From NCBI GenBank assembly GCA_029721435.1, contig CM056574.1, positions 32,878,001-32,942,000 on the forward strand: a stretch of DNA of 64,000 nt. The letters run 5' to 3'. The notes beneath the pieces were generated by a model, which saw only the letters and a list, made by a program, of their open reading frames with translations, was not told where the DNA came from and did not search any database. Within the stretch, counting starts at the first letter, position 1; every line of letters begins with the position of its first letter. The position numbers and the translations under genes are program-made. This DNA is from Gymnothorax reevesii. Its lineage: Eukaryota; Chordata; Actinopteri; Anguilliformes; Muraenidae. Positions 32,562 through 44,001 of this stretch are shown piece by piece.

Positions 32562-35220
32562 CTATTTTTTAAAATGTGCTTGACTGGAGGATTTTTTTAG
32601 TGTACTTGGTAATGTGTTCCAGTAAGTGGAGGCTCTATACATCACAGTGTTCTGCATTGCACTTGTTTTTGGCATAGAAACTACTATATGACCTTGTGTT
32701 GCTTGTCTTGTAGTATAAATATGTCTGTCATTGATATATAAAATCTTAGCATATAATTCTTTGGGTCTAGCTTGAAACAAAATATTCAAACGAGAAGATT
32801 ACACATTAACCTCTCCTCCACCTTAAGCCAAGAGAGAGCATCATGCATGCTATTATCACTAGTCCTGGGTAAACAATGAAGAGCTAAATGAGCTGCTTCG
32901 TTCTGTGCAAGTTGTAACTTATGTAGATCTTTTTGGTTTCACTAGACCATACAACAGAACAATAATCTGGATGAGATAAAACTAATGATTTTATAACAAT
33001 AGTAATTAAATGACCAGTCATGAAATAATAACATCTCCTTACAGCTGACATCGCATTACCCATTTTAGTGATGATTTTATCAATGTGAAATGACCAGGAC
33101 AGCCTTTCATCCAGGGTAACACCAAGCAGTTTTACTTTTTTGACTTGGTCCAGGATTATACCTTCCATTGAAAGGGAAAGGGGAGGCATTTTTTTAAATG
33201 CATGGTTAGATCTAAAAATGGTACATATAGTTTTCAATGCATTAAGTACTAATTTGTTATTTTTTACCCAGTTTGAAACGCATTCAAGCTCTCTCTGTAA
33301 AATTTCATCAAGCTCGCTTAGGTTGTTGGAGGATCTATATAGTGTGCAATCGTCTGCAAACATCGTCATAATCGATTCATTTAGCACAAAAGGTAGGTCA
33401 TTAGTAAAAATAGAAAAAAAGAAGTGGACCAAGGCAACTCCCTTGAGGAACACCACAATCAGACTTTCTTTCCACAGAAAAGCTGCCGTTAAAACAGACA
33501 CATTGTGACCTGTTACTTAAATAACTCCTTAGCCAATTAAAAGCATTTACACAAAAACCATAAACAGATAGTTTTTTCAATAATAGTTCGTGGTCAATCA
33601 CATCAAATGCTGCACTGAAGTCAAGTAAAACAGCACCAACAATATTTTTGTTGTCTATTTTACACAGCCAGTTATCGGTCATCTGTGTTATAGCCGTACA
33701 TGTTGAGTAATTCGTTTTGTAGGCGTGTTAGAACTCTGACTGAAGGTCATGAACTGAAAAATATTTCAAGATTTGATTGAACACTAATTTTTCTAAAAGT
33801 TTACTGAAAATGGGAAGAATACTAATTGGCCTACTATTCTCTGCGCTGAAGGGGCTTCTACTATTCTTCAATATGGGAATGATTTTAGCAACTTTCCAAG
33901 CATGAGGAAATATATTTTTAACTTGAGCCTAAGAGAAAACATAAGTTACAGGTTCAACAATATAATCTGCTATTAAACTAATTAATTTACCATCAAGATA
34001 ATCCATCCCAAACTGTTTGTCACTTTTTACTAGGGCCAGCAATATTCTTCCATCCTCATCTAGCACCGGTTTGAGGCTAAACTTACAAGTATTATTCATC
34101 ATGATAAATTTCTTAATTAATTCCTCAGACATTATACCGTTAGAAGTATTCATTTTTTGTCTTAGATTATCAACTTTATTGACAAAATAGTTGTTAAGAT
34201 GGTTAGCAATTTCACAAGGTTTCGTAATAAATGTGCCCTCAGACTGAATGAAGGAAAGATTGTTTGCTTTAAATCTACCGAGTATATTATTGAAAGTATT
34301 CCATAGTTTCCTCCCATCGTGCTTTAATTCATTAGTCTTTTTTTGATTATACAGTCTTTGCTTATGTCGATTCATTTTTGTGACCTTGTTTCTGAGCACT
34401 CGGTATTTGGTCCAGTGAAGAAAGTCAACTGTTCTTACTGCTGTTTTTTTTTTTCATTTCATTCCTGCTAGCCATACTGGATCTTAATTCCTCATCAAGC
34501 CGATGGGCTGACGTACTTCTGTCTGTAAATTTTATTATTGGTGCATGTTTGGCAATTATAACCCCCAGCATTTCTAATAGCAGTTGCAATGCAGTATCTA
34601 TATTTATCTGATTATACATTTTGTCCCACCATAAGTTTTTTACCTCATTAATTAATTTTTCTTCACAGAAGGATTTATATGATCTCTCCACTACAATTCT
34701 AGTCCCAGTCTTTGGTAGCTTAGTTATCCTCGCTACGGCCACCATATTGTGATCAGTAAAACCCACAGGAAATGATACTGCCTTGCAACAAAGCTCACTG
34801 GAATTAGTATAAATGTGATCTATAAATGTGCCAGACAGTACTCCAGAAACTTTTAAACTCATCCTGATTGGTTCACTTATGATTTGACTCAAATGGCATA
34901 CGTTCAATACTACCTGTATTCTCTCTTTCAGGGCACATGAGGGAGAAAGCCAGTCAATATTTAAGTCACCCAAAAAATATACCTCCCTGTCCTCATCAGT
35001 TACTCTCTGTAACATAGTACATATTTCCCCAGTTTACTGTGCATCTGAATTTGGTGGTCTGTAACAACAGCCAATAAGTAGGTTTCCGATATTGTCATTA
35101 TATTTATGTTATCTTCTTTCAACATTACCGAGAGTTCCTGAATTTTATGCTTGAGACTGCAGATAGTAAGATGCGCAATCTTAAAGCCTTTCTTAGGAAG
35201 TCAAAGGAACATTATTTATT
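32562..35220 (-). pseudogene. LINE ORF2: AP-endonuclease plus reverse transcriptase, degenerate
   Basis: The endonuclease starts near 35200 (LKIAHLTICSLKHKIQELSV, MTISET), then jumps to LLAVV/IGCCYRPP-type text, GDLNIDW and TDHNMVAV, so an internal part is deleted. The RT follows: ENSRPISILPIFSKLLEK, motif A LLDFSAAFDVIDHE, motif B GVPQGSCLGPLLF, motif C MFADDCTLY, then VKLLGVTLDERLSWSFHID. The C-terminus (32562-32789) has YRASTYWNTLPSTLK. Several frameshifts and stops break the frame, so this copy is not autonomous although all core RT motifs survive. Confidence 0.88.
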
Positions 35221-35508
35221 CAATACATAAAAGTCCATACCCAAAATATGCAATTGTACACAGAGCAGAGTCATAGCTTATTTTAATAATGATAATAATA
35301 ATAATCATAAGTTTCTATTCCACTAAATTTTGTGCTAATCTTTTATATTATGTAACAACAAGTTATATAAATAATCATCATTGAATTTATTATACGCATA
35401 TAAACCTAGGTTTTAAGATCTTACACAGAACTAATTGCATATTTTTGTTAATTTTAATCAAACTTGTCAAGTTGGTCAATGCTCTTAATGCACAATCCTC
35501 TTGCATTC

Positions 35509-36114
35509 TCAGGTGCACTCATCGATTTTACGAAAACTCTGCTGTCCAAGTGGCCTGTATCTTTCCCTGTTTTTTAAGCAATCTAGCATTTTTTTGGTGA
35601 GGTGCTCATTAATATATACATTAGTACCCCTGAGATTTTTTCCTTGTCTGAGCAGCTCAACCTTATGTTTCCTCTTTACAAACCAAATTATTATAGCAGG
35701 TATGGAAGGACTGTTCTTCAGACTTGGCAGTGTGTGACAAGCTTCTATATTCGCTTCATCAATTAAAATTTTACTTCTGAGAAAAGCTACCACCTGCTTT
35801 TCAGTAGTTTCATCATGACCCACATTGCTCTCAGACTCAAGTCCCCTCACGGCCTGACGGTAGCTCTGCGGTCTGATCGCTAGCCCAGAAATTACAACAT
35901 CGTTTATTCTCGAATATTGTTCAAGGTCTGACACAAGATTTTTCAAGTCCAAAATAGTCATTTGTTGTTCCCCGTTCTGCAATTTGAGCCATTTCATTTC
36001 CTCCAGCAAGTCACTGATGATGGATTGCTGCTTTGTTAATGTTGCCAATTCAACTGTCATCATGTTCATCGCAGCTTTTAATTCCTCTATATCTTTTTGA
36101 AGTGTTTTAGTCAT
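35509..36114 (-). CDS. LINE ORF1 protein (coiled-coil RNA-binding type)
   Basis: An open 201-residue frame. Residues 1-75 are a leucine-rich predicted coiled coil (DIEELKAAMNMM, LLEEMKWLKLQ, LDLKNLVSDLEQ), running into DLEQYSRINDVVISGL (63-78), the conserved junction of CR1/L2-type ORF1 proteins. Residues 100-200 resemble the RRM-like and C-terminal parts (AFLRSKILID, NVYINEHLTKKM, KNRERYRPLGQQ). ORF1 proteins trimerise and coat the LINE RNA. The frame is intact, unlike ORF2, so the element may be fairly young or the frame intact by chance. Confidence 0.7.
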   Translation of the reverse strand: MTKTLQKDIEELKAAMNMMTVELATLTKQQSIISDLLEEMKWLKLQNGEQQMTILDLKNLVSDLEQYSRINDVVISGLAIRPQSYRQAVRGLESESNVGHDETTEKQVVAFLRSKILIDEANIEACHTLPSLKNSPSIPAIIIWFVKRKHKVELLRQGKNLRGTNVYINEHLTKKMLDCLKNRERYRPLGQQSFRKIDECT

Positions 36115-36229
36115 TGTGGGAATTAGTAGTCACTCCTCGTTAGTCACACTGGCATGAGTTAAGTGTTGTGCCGAGGTGATAACAAGTCATTTGCTAACAA
36201 ATCCCTAATCAATATAGCTAGCCTAGTAG

Positions 36230-36620
36230 TGCCCAGTGTACACTAGGCTAAATGCTCCCGTTGTAATGGCTAGCTGCCGCTAGCGTTGGAACCTGGCCCG
36301 GAGTGGTGGTTACCTGCAGCTTGAGCTTGTCTGTTACAGCGGCTGGCTCCCGCACCCTGGTCCCGTAAAAGCCGGCTACTGATGGCGCCGGAGCCTGTCC
36401 CTGTGCGGCAGCTTGCTGCCTTTGCCGGTGGCATTGGAGCCTGTCCCAGTGATGACTCGCTGGCACTGTAGCCAGGCCCGATGTACAGGTTAGCTACCGT
36501 TGCTACTATTGCCGGAGCCCACCCCGGTGTAGCGGCTAACAGCCGCAGGCGCTAGAGCCTCACCCAGCGACTTCACTCCTCCCTATATGTTTCTTTGCCA
36601 GCGCGCACCCTCTCACAAGC
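36230..36620 (-). repeat. GC-rich LINE 5' UTR with imperfect tandem units
   Basis: Related units of about 60-75 bp carry GCCGGAGCCTGTCCC/GGAACCTGGCCCGGAG-like text and GGCTAGCTGCCGCTAG. Repeated, GC-rich 5' UTRs of this kind commonly act as LINE promoters; that role is inference. Confidence 0.55.
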
Positions 36621-36779
36621 TTCAGAACAATCCAGTTTTTTGGATCTTTGATATGTGTAAAAAAGCCTCTTGACATCAAAGCACCTCTAAAATTTTATTG
36701 AGTCCAATTTGAGGGTTCAAATATACCGCAAGTTTGACTCGAAAATATTCTTCTCTGATTCTTCTCCCCACAACAGTCA

Positions 36780-37880
36780 AACCTCGTGCCACATGAAGGA
36801 CCAGTTATGATGGCAGTCATTACCTCAACAGAGTGGGACTCAAGATGAAGATGGTAACCACGGGGCCGCTAACTCTCAAGCATTTGGCGTGAGAAATGCA
36901 TGACATTCAGTGGCATATTCACATTCCCGTGCTGTAGTCAGCAATTACTCAATCAACACAATGCATGTGTTTCACGATCGTTCACATTGTTTCAATGAAA
37001 TAAGGCCAATTGAAATATTTTTATGAAATTCCATTGCTTCCAACCCCCGAGTTAAGAAAAGCGGGAGAAGTCAGGAGTCATAATTGATTTCCATGGTACT
37101 ACTGGTGAAATCCACCATTACGCATGTGAAACTGATAAATCTTCATACATAAGGACTTCAATTCCACCAGAAAATCTCTTTCAAACGTGCAGATTGAATA
37201 ATTGCTGACTCCAGCCTGGGAATGAGAATATGCCACTGAATCTCACGCATTTCTCATGCCAAATGCATAAGAGTTGACAGCCCTGTAACCACATTGCTGA
37301 TCGCGAGCCTCGTCTCTGGCTGCTGTAAAATATGGCGTGGTTCACTTTCTTGAGAAGGCTGAAGCAAGAGTTGACAAACATTGAGAAAAGAGATTTGAAC
37401 CCCAACCGAGTCTCCATGAGCAGGGTGTTCACATCAGATCTGTAGCTCCATCTGCATTCTTCTCTGTAGTAAAGACATTCAGTGGAGTGACCACTAGTGA
37501 AGCAAGGACACCCACAAGCACCCACAAGACAACATGGTGGCCCTCTTACGTGTCCCATACAGCTTTGGTTTGCACAGAGTTCAGCAAAGCCCTGCACACT
37601 CATAAAGGTGATGGTTAACACATTGATATACAAGCTGCCGATCACCACATTGGTGGCCATTTGTATAAGGCAATGCCAAGGCTCTACCCATGCAGTCAGG
37701 TGTACATCCACACAGAGTAAGGAGTAACAAGACATCAGCTGGAGCTCTGTGGTGAAGCATGACTTCTGTTTGTGCGGTTGCACAGCATTACCAAAAGCAC
37801 TGCAATGTTATCAGAGGCACCAGTCACGCAACACAGCCTAATTAAAATGTGGGGCAACAATGCCAGAGTTGATGGAGCAC
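36780..37880 (-). pseudogene. GPCR pseudogene 2 (LTB4R-like), interrupted by a hAT-like element
   Basis: The minus strand retains SLYINVLTITFMSVQG (TM3), GHVRGP (after TM3) and, via frameshifts, METRLGFKSL, CFSLLKKVNHAIFYSS (compare CLHKRVNQTAFFSC in the intact gene). It keeps more of the TM5/TM6 side than pseudogene 1. Host sequence stops at 36861 and resumes at 37286, where ACCACATTGCTGATCG aligns with ATCACAATGCTGGTCA of the intact receptor. The start codon, DRY-region Arg and TM7 are lost. Confidence 0.8.
36862..37285. mobile_element. hAT-like non-autonomous element
   Basis: It is 424 bp with long inverted arms of about 100 bp; the right end inverted reads CAGGGCTGTCAACTCTTATG and the left end matches with substitutions. 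The repeat TAACCAC at 36855-36861 and 37286-37292, perhaps 8 bp with one mismatch, is consistent with the 8-bp hAT duplication, and CAGGG ends are typical of hAT. No transposase. A relative lies at 47913-48250. Confidence 0.75.
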
Positions 37881-38110
37881 AATCAAACTGAAATTAATTT
37901 TAAGGCCAGAGAAATAGCTGACATATATGGCTTACTGACTTAGCAAGTGTTACACAACATTTCTCTGAAATCCACCCGATCAACTTCTCTTTTTCTTTGG
38001 CCAGAACTTCATCTCCCGCATGAAAATAATTGATTCTCCCATTATAACTGTATGATCGGTCATCAGGTGGAAACCAGCAGTGATGTCCCCACAAAAGCAG
38101 AGAACCACTA
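37881..38110. repeat. Duplicated segment, copy 2, 5' flank
   Basis: It matches 22840-23090: AATAGCTGACATATATGGCT, AAGTGTTACACAA, CAACTTCTCTTTTTCTTTGG, GATTCTCCCATTATAACTGT and the following CAGTCATCAG/GGTCATCAG text. Confidence 0.85.
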
Positions 38111-38403
38111 TTGCTTAAAATGTATCACATTATCCAAGCTACTCTGTTATAAACTGGCAACTTTTTTTGCCAGTTATTTCAGCTGTAATTTTACGATCAG
38201 TTTACAACAGAGGTACCATTCATGTTAACAGTAAACCGCAGTTAAATGCACACAGGACTCTCCTTACAGTTAAAATAACAGGGAGGCAATGCGTTAATTT
38301 GACTGCTAAATTCAGTCAATTTACGACTAACAATCATTTACAGTTGTGCTCAAAAGTTTGCATACACTGGCTGAATTTGTAAAATAGGTTAAAAAAAATT
38401 CAG
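38111..38403. other. Non-coding spacer
   Basis: No recognisable feature. Confidence 0.4.
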
Positions 38404-38585
38404 AGGGGCGCCCCGGTGGCTAATCTAAGCGCGCATACAATAAAGGCTGTGTCCTTCCCGCGGAGACCTGGGTTTCATTCCGGCTCAGGTCATTTGCTGC
38501 ATGTCTTCCCTCATTCTTCTACCCAACCTTCCTGTCTCTCTACACTGTATAACTGTCAGATAAAGGAAAAATTCTTTTAAAAAAA
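38404..38585 (+). mobile_element. tRNA-derived SINE
   Basis: It begins GGGGCGCCCCGGTGGCTAAT (box A-like) and has a degraded box B, GGGTTTCATTCC. The tail is TGCATGTCTTCCCTCATTCT, CCTGTCTCTCTACACTGT and GATAAAGG, a tail I recognise from teleost SINEs. Promoter decay suggests an old copy. Confidence 0.65.
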
Positions 38586-38746
38586 TTCTGAAAACATGAA
38601 TGGCCAGGCAAAACACATTTCTTTTACTTCTTATTGGATTATCGTTGTCACACAAAAATGGGTCAATAAACAAGAATGCGGCAAAGTACAGGGATCAGGC
38701 AAAGCTCGAAGTCTAGGACGGTCCAGTTAGAAAGATAAATCACAAT

Positions 38747-39012
38747 GGTAACTCTTTACTTGAAGGTATCGTCATAAGAGTGACATGACACAGTCATGAA
38801 CGTGTCATAAACATTATGTAAATGTCATAAACGTTGTCATTAAGTGTCATTCGGTTTTTGAGATGACAAGTTGACATTGTTTTGGTTGTCTTGATTATGA
38901 CAAGTTCATCATAAGAGTAACGTGACACTGTTATAACTGTTACATGACACATGTAACAGTCATGACAGTGTCATGTCACTCTTATGACGGTACCTTCAAG
39001 TAAAGTGTAACC
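38747..39012. mobile_element. hAT-type MITE, 266 bp, with 8-bp target duplication
   Basis: The ends are inverted repeats of about 45 bp: GGTAACTCTTTACTTGAAGG at left, inverse CCTTCAAGTAAAGTGTAACC at right, followed inward by CATAAGAGTGACATGACAC. Exact 8-bp ATCACAAT flanks at 38739-38746 and 39013-39020 identify the hAT superfamily. No ORF. Confidence 0.9.
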
Positions 39013-39020
39013 ATCACAAT

Positions 39021-39920
39021 GATACAAGGCGAGAGAAGCGTGGCACAGGTAGCAAGGAAGAACGATCTGACAAGGAAGTGTAACAACCAAACACCTAATA
39101 TACATTTCTGGGGTACCAAATGACAAGGAACACATGTGCAATCAATGGAGCTGATAATCAAGGAGAGACACATTGGTTACAAACAAATTATAAGAAATTG
39201 GCCATAGCCAAAACACAGACAGGGATCACAAGACAAACCTATAGACAGACAAACAGCTCCAGTCACAGAGTACTAAAGTGCATAGATTAGAGAAAGGACA
39301 GCACAAAGCAGTTTGTGGAAGACCCACAGAAATAGCAGCAGAGATAATTAGGGGAAGGCAAGAGGCGGAGACTAGAATAGGGCGAATGCTGAGAGATCGT
39401 TAGTCAATTAGTAAGTGCAGCTATACAATCTCGAGTGCTCGTTAGTAAGTTAGTCAAAATATACTAGGTTAGTGTTGGTTAGTATGCATCCAAAATAAAA
39501 AACTGTTACTACGTGTTAGTAATATAGAAAAGTTAGAGGAAGGAAGAACACAAGATAATGAAAGAAGATTGAAACCCAGAAACCAACAAATCACCCGAAT
39601 GAGTGGCACTCTAAACAAGGGACCTTGAGCAAATACAGCACTTAACCCAAGACGGGGGAGACGAAGTGCAATGCATGGAAATGAAAACATGGCTATGAAT
39701 AAACAGAACTAAAACATGGCAAATAATAAAACATGAAATCAAATTACCAAAACACAATACATGATCAAAGAATAGTCAGACAGAGGTCACTAAACACATG
39801 GGTCAGACAAAACATGGCACTAGGCCAGGCACAGAACTTGAAACCTGAACATGAGCATAAACATGGGACATGGCATAGCAAAGCCAGAATCACAACAGGG
39901 GGAGCACAGAGCATTGGGAA
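39021..39920. repeat. A-rich dispersed repeat, related to 59532-60530
   Basis: Shared landmarks with the 59.5-60.5 kb segment on the same strand: GAGTGCTCRTTARTAAGYTAGT, GTTAGTAAT, AATCACCCGA, and GACRGGGGAGACRAGTGCAATG-type text. The hAT MITE is inserted in its left part. Purine-rich wording resembles the reverse strand of an LTR, but no ends were fixed. Confidence 0.5.
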
Positions 39921-41009
39921 GAGGTGAGTGATGCATCATTTATCACCATCTCAAACTCAACTATGTCATCTCATGAGAAGAAAACACATAACATGTTGAA
40001 CCTGAAAAATAAACGCAGCTGCAGTTAGTAGACACAGCTTGTCCCACACAAAAATGAAATATGTTTAAAATATATTTATGTTCACCATAATGCATATAAA
40101 ATACATTTAGAATGCTTAAGATCTCTAAAATAAATTTTGGGAATGCATCTGAACCCTTGCAAAAATGTGTCTTTAAGAATGTATTCCAATCAAAAAAGCT
40201 CTAAGCCAAATACATTTTATCAAAAAAAAAATGCCAATGCAATCTTTAAAAGTGATGAAAAAATTACTAATGCATTTCACAGAAGTAGCAAATGTATACA
40301 AAAATGCACTTCAAATTCAATCCAACCAGAGAACATTGTTAGATTTGACAAATAAATTAAGACAGCATTGAATGTTTTATTTCAGTTTAATTAGCACTTC
40401 AAGAAATGCATACTGATAGGTCAGTGCATAATAACACTGATATAAGAGCAACCAGTGAACTCAAAACTTGAAGAGCTGAGATATAGAAATAAACCTAAAT
40501 GTTAATGATGAATGTTTTAAGAAGTATGTAAAATACTTTTCTTTGACTTATGTGCTTCTGATATGGTTCAATTTTCCTGATAAATCCTTAAAATGAAATC
40601 TGCTCCCTCATTAAAAATGTTGAATCTTTAAGTCCATTCTCAATGTTTTGCATTAGAGGCTTCAAATTTCTACATCACACTTGTGTTACTAAGTTGTGCG
40701 CCCAAGGATTTGTGATGTCACAAATCTGCGTGTGAGCCTGCCTCTTTCAACTGGATATTTAATGAGCTCAGATAAACTTTTCACTTTCATCAGCTGAATG
40801 TAAAAACAGTAAACTCTGCAGATACATTATTCTACACAGTGAAGCTCAAAGATTCAACCACAGGAACACGAAGAAAAAAATTTTTAAGAGGAGGGGTTCT
40901 TTAAATGGTTACTGTGACTTTTATTTGTTTATATTTTTCTAAAACGGAATAAAAATGGATCTGCCACATTTCTGACAAGCATATTGAATGGATTATCAAA
41001 ATTGCTCAT
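39921..41009. other. Non-coding stretch
   Basis: AT-rich with many ATTTTGGGAATGCAT-like words near 40100-40350; no gene recognised. Confidence 0.4.
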
Positions 41010-41205
41010 GAGATAGAGCAGGTGGTCTACGAATTAAAAGGTTCCTGGTTCGATCTCTGGCTCCTCCACAGAACAGTGAGCAAGATATTGAACTCTGCAC
41101 TGCAGCTGATGTGCAGGTTGGTGCCTTGCATGGCAGCCTCTGACATCAGGATGAATGTGAGGCAAAATTGTACAGTGCTCTATAAATGCAGTCCATTTAC
41201 CGTTT
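41010..41205 (+). mobile_element. tRNA-derived SINE-like repeat
   Basis: Box B-like GGTTCGATCTCTGGCTCCTC is preceded by a degraded box A region (GAGCAGGTGGTCTACG). It is followed by GAGCAAGATATTGAAC, TGCCTTGCATGGCAGCCTCT and the common teleost tail ATAAATGCAGTCCATTTACC. The tRNA fold is incomplete, so this is not a tRNA gene. Confidence 0.6.
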
Positions 41206-41279
41206 ATAAAAATAAATGAAACAGTGTTTTTATTATTTGAAATCCATTTCACGATGCATCGTGAAATATTTTTTAAATA

Positions 41280-42797
41280 CACTGAAAAAAATTTAAACGC
41301 ACAAACAAAAAATGCTGATTTAAATTGACCTATAATGAAATATGCCCACATACAGTGTTTAGTGGTGTACTGAATGATTTGTTTTGCCCAATTCTGGTGA
41401 CCCACTTCTCATTGACCACTCCCTGTGAGATTACTCACTCATTGAGTTATTCCCCCCCTGAGCTGCATAAAGCATAACACTGAGTTGTTCAGTCTGCAAG
41501 ACCAATACACAGGCACACCTTGCACCAGGGTCAATAAAAGGCCACCCCAAAATGTGCACTTCTGTCACAAGTCACAATGCCACAGATGTCACAAGTCATT
41601 AGGGAGCATGCCATTGGAATGCTGAACGCTGGGATATCTGTGACAGCGGCGTCAACCCACTTGAATGTGCATCATTCCACCATCAGCCGGTTGAGAAGTC
41701 AATTCAGAGAGACTGGCAGCACTGTGAATCGTCCACATGCCCGACGACCATGTGTGAACCCGACCAGACAGGATCGGCACATGTGGCTCCAGCACCTCCA
41801 TGATCAGCTCCGACCAGGCACCAGGACAGCTGACGAGACCGTCGGACTGCACAACAGGCGGATATCAACTCAGACTGTCCAAAACCGCCTGAGGGAGGCA
41901 GACCTCTGAGCCCGCCAACCGCACCAAGGTCTCGACCTGACTGCCGTCTGCTGCCGGTGCAGACTCCTCTGGGCCAACCATCACCTTTACTGGACACTTA
42001 CACGGTTTACTGGACACTTACACGGTGGAGGACGGTGTTATTCAGTGATGAATCGCGATTTCAACTGTACCACGCTGATGGCAGACAACGCATATGGTAA
42101 TGTGTGGGCGAGCATTACGCTGACGCCAATTTCGTGCGTCAGGAGGCACATGGTGGTGCAAGTGTAATGGTATGGGCAGGCACATGCCATGGACAGCATA
42201 CTCGTCTGCATTTTGTTGAGGGCAACTTGAACAGGCAGCGGTACCATGACGAGATCCTGAGGCTCATAGTCATACCATTTGTGCTACTCCATCATGTGAC
42301 ATTCCAGCATGATAATGCCCGGCCACACACTGCCTGGATCTGCTCAGAGTTTCTTGATGAGGAGGATGTCTGTGTTCTCAATTGGACAGCATATTCACTC
42401 AGTATGTCCCCAACTGAACACCGTAGGGATGTTCTGGATCGGCGGATCAGACCACGTGTTCCAGTTCCAGAAAATGTGCGCCACCTCTGAGTTGTGCCGC
42501 AGGCGAAATGAGACAACATTCCACAGGCCACGATTGACAATCTCGTGAACTCCATGCACCAGAGGTGAACCGCTTTACGTGATGCCGATGGTGGACACAC
42601 TTGTTACTGAGTGCTGTGAACTCTGCCCGCTGACCCTTGGTGGGTTCAGGCTATGACAACTCATGAATTGTGTACAGTAAATTGTTATTCGTGTTTCTGT
42701 TGCTTGAATAATAGGCAAGAATAAAATTATAATTGTTTTGTTGAAATATCAATAATTCGGAAAAAATTACTTTGTGCGTTCATATTTTTGTTCAGTG
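41280..42797 (+). mobile_element. Tc1-like transposon, 1518 bp, near full length
   Basis: Inverted ends CACTGAAAAAAATTTAAACG (left) and CGTTCATATTTTTGTTCAGTG (inverse, right) are flanked by TA on both sides (41278-41279, 42798-42799). The transposase remnant fills the middle. Confidence 0.9.
41577..42600 (+). pseudogene. Tc1-like transposase, frameshifted
   Basis: N-terminus: MSQVIREHAIGMLNAGISVT and HSTISRLRSQFRETGSTVNR (paired-like helix-turn-helix), then HARRPCVNP. A stop lies at 41907. The catalytic core resumes with VLFSDESRFQLYHADGRQRI (first Asp), GASVMVWAG, QHDNARPHTAW (second Asp) and SPTEHRRDVLDRRI (third acidic position, Glu). An exact 20-bp tandem duplication near 41985-42025 shifts the frame just before the first Asp. 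All three catalytic positions survive, so decay is modest. Confidence 0.88.
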
Positions 42798-43440
42798 TAT
42801 ATCTCAAATGTATTTTAATCTCTTTGTGAAAATATTTTAGAAATGCATGTCAAATGAATTGATAATACATTAAAAATAAGACATATCTATTAAAATATAT
42901 GTAGCAGCCATTTTTTTACACATTTGAAATGCATTTTGAAATGTATATTCAAAATGCATGTTATATATCAAATGCATTTTCTTTACGCATGGGATCTGCT
43001 TCATGGAAAAATTGCGCCTGGTGCACAAAAACCAACCATAGCAAAATTTGGCTGAATTTTTATTGCCAGAGATGGTTATAAATAAAGAGCCATTTGGGAG
43101 CAGAAAGAGCCGTTTCTTATTGCTGAGCTCAGCCAAATGATCTAGCTCACCAAAAAGAGCCATAATTCCCATCACTTGTCCTGAAACGTTAAAACTAATG
43201 TGGCTATAGTCATCCAAATTATAGCATGATTATCAATTATGACCATAAACAATTCATATCGCCATAGCGCTGCCTAAAACGGCTCCAGATGAAAACTTCA
43301 AATTACCAATGAGTTTCCTTGTTCTTTGATGCAAAAATGCAGGTCTTTGACAACAAATGCCAACGTCAATGACATACTATAGTTTTCACTCAGAGTGAAA
43401 GAACAAAAATGTCAGAACAGGAAGTATAATTCTCTCATAT
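42798..43440. other. Non-coding stretch
   Basis: No gene or element recognised apart from repeated AAATGCATTTT words near 42900-42990. Confidence 0.4.
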
Positions 43441-43735
43441 TACAAACCCCATTTCCAGTGAAGTTGGGATGTTATGAAAAATGTGAATAAAAACAATGCA
43501 AATTGCAAATCCTTTTCAACCTATATTCAATTGAGCACACTACAAAGACAAGAAATTTTTAATGTTCAAACTGATAAACTTTATTTATTAATTTATTTAT
43601 TTTGTTTTTTGTTTTTTTGGGAGACATTCACTCATATTGAATTTGATGCCTGCAATGCGTTCCAAAAAAGCTGGGACAGGGGCATGTTTACCATTGTGTT
43701 ATATAACTTTTTCTTTTAATCCAATAGCACTTGGA
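43441..43735 (+). repeat. Tc1-like element end fragment
   Basis: It begins TACAAACCCCATTTCCAGTG then AAGTTGGGATGTTATG, the inverse of the ends at 12605, 13380, 26695 and 60690. Only this end is recognisable. Confidence 0.55.
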
Positions 43736-44001
43736 CTGACCGATGCCGCCTGAAACTTCTGTTCCCACGACTATGGCGCGGGATAAGTGCCAAAATTCGG
43801 CCAGCGGCAGCAACATCCATTGCACAGCCGGCAAACAATCTAGCGACTGATGAGCCAGCGGTGATAAATGAGAGGCCGGCGGCAGTAAATGAGAAGCCAG
43901 TTATTAATTCGCCGAGGCTTGTCACTCGTTGGATTTGCTACCGGCTTGGCTGGTCACTGGCATTCCTCTGCTGGCCACCAGCATTCCTCGGTAGCAGCTT
44001 A

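Larger units (their letters stand above)
32172..36620 (-). mobile_element. Near full-length CR1/L2-group LINE with ORF1 and ORF2
   Basis: On the minus strand it has a GC-rich 5' UTR (about 36230-36620), ORF1 (35509-36114), a spacer, and ORF2 with endonuclease and RT (32562-35220). The 3' UTR ends in TTTGTTTATTGTTTATTCAT-type text next to duplicated host sequence. It interrupts the duplicated GPCR segment, so it inserted after the duplication. The clade within the CR1/L2/Jockey group is not assigned. Confidence 0.85.

Noticed and set aside
41020..41070. Possible tRNA gene
   Set aside because: Box B is good, but the acceptor stem and box A do not fold into a tRNA; the downstream body is a SINE.
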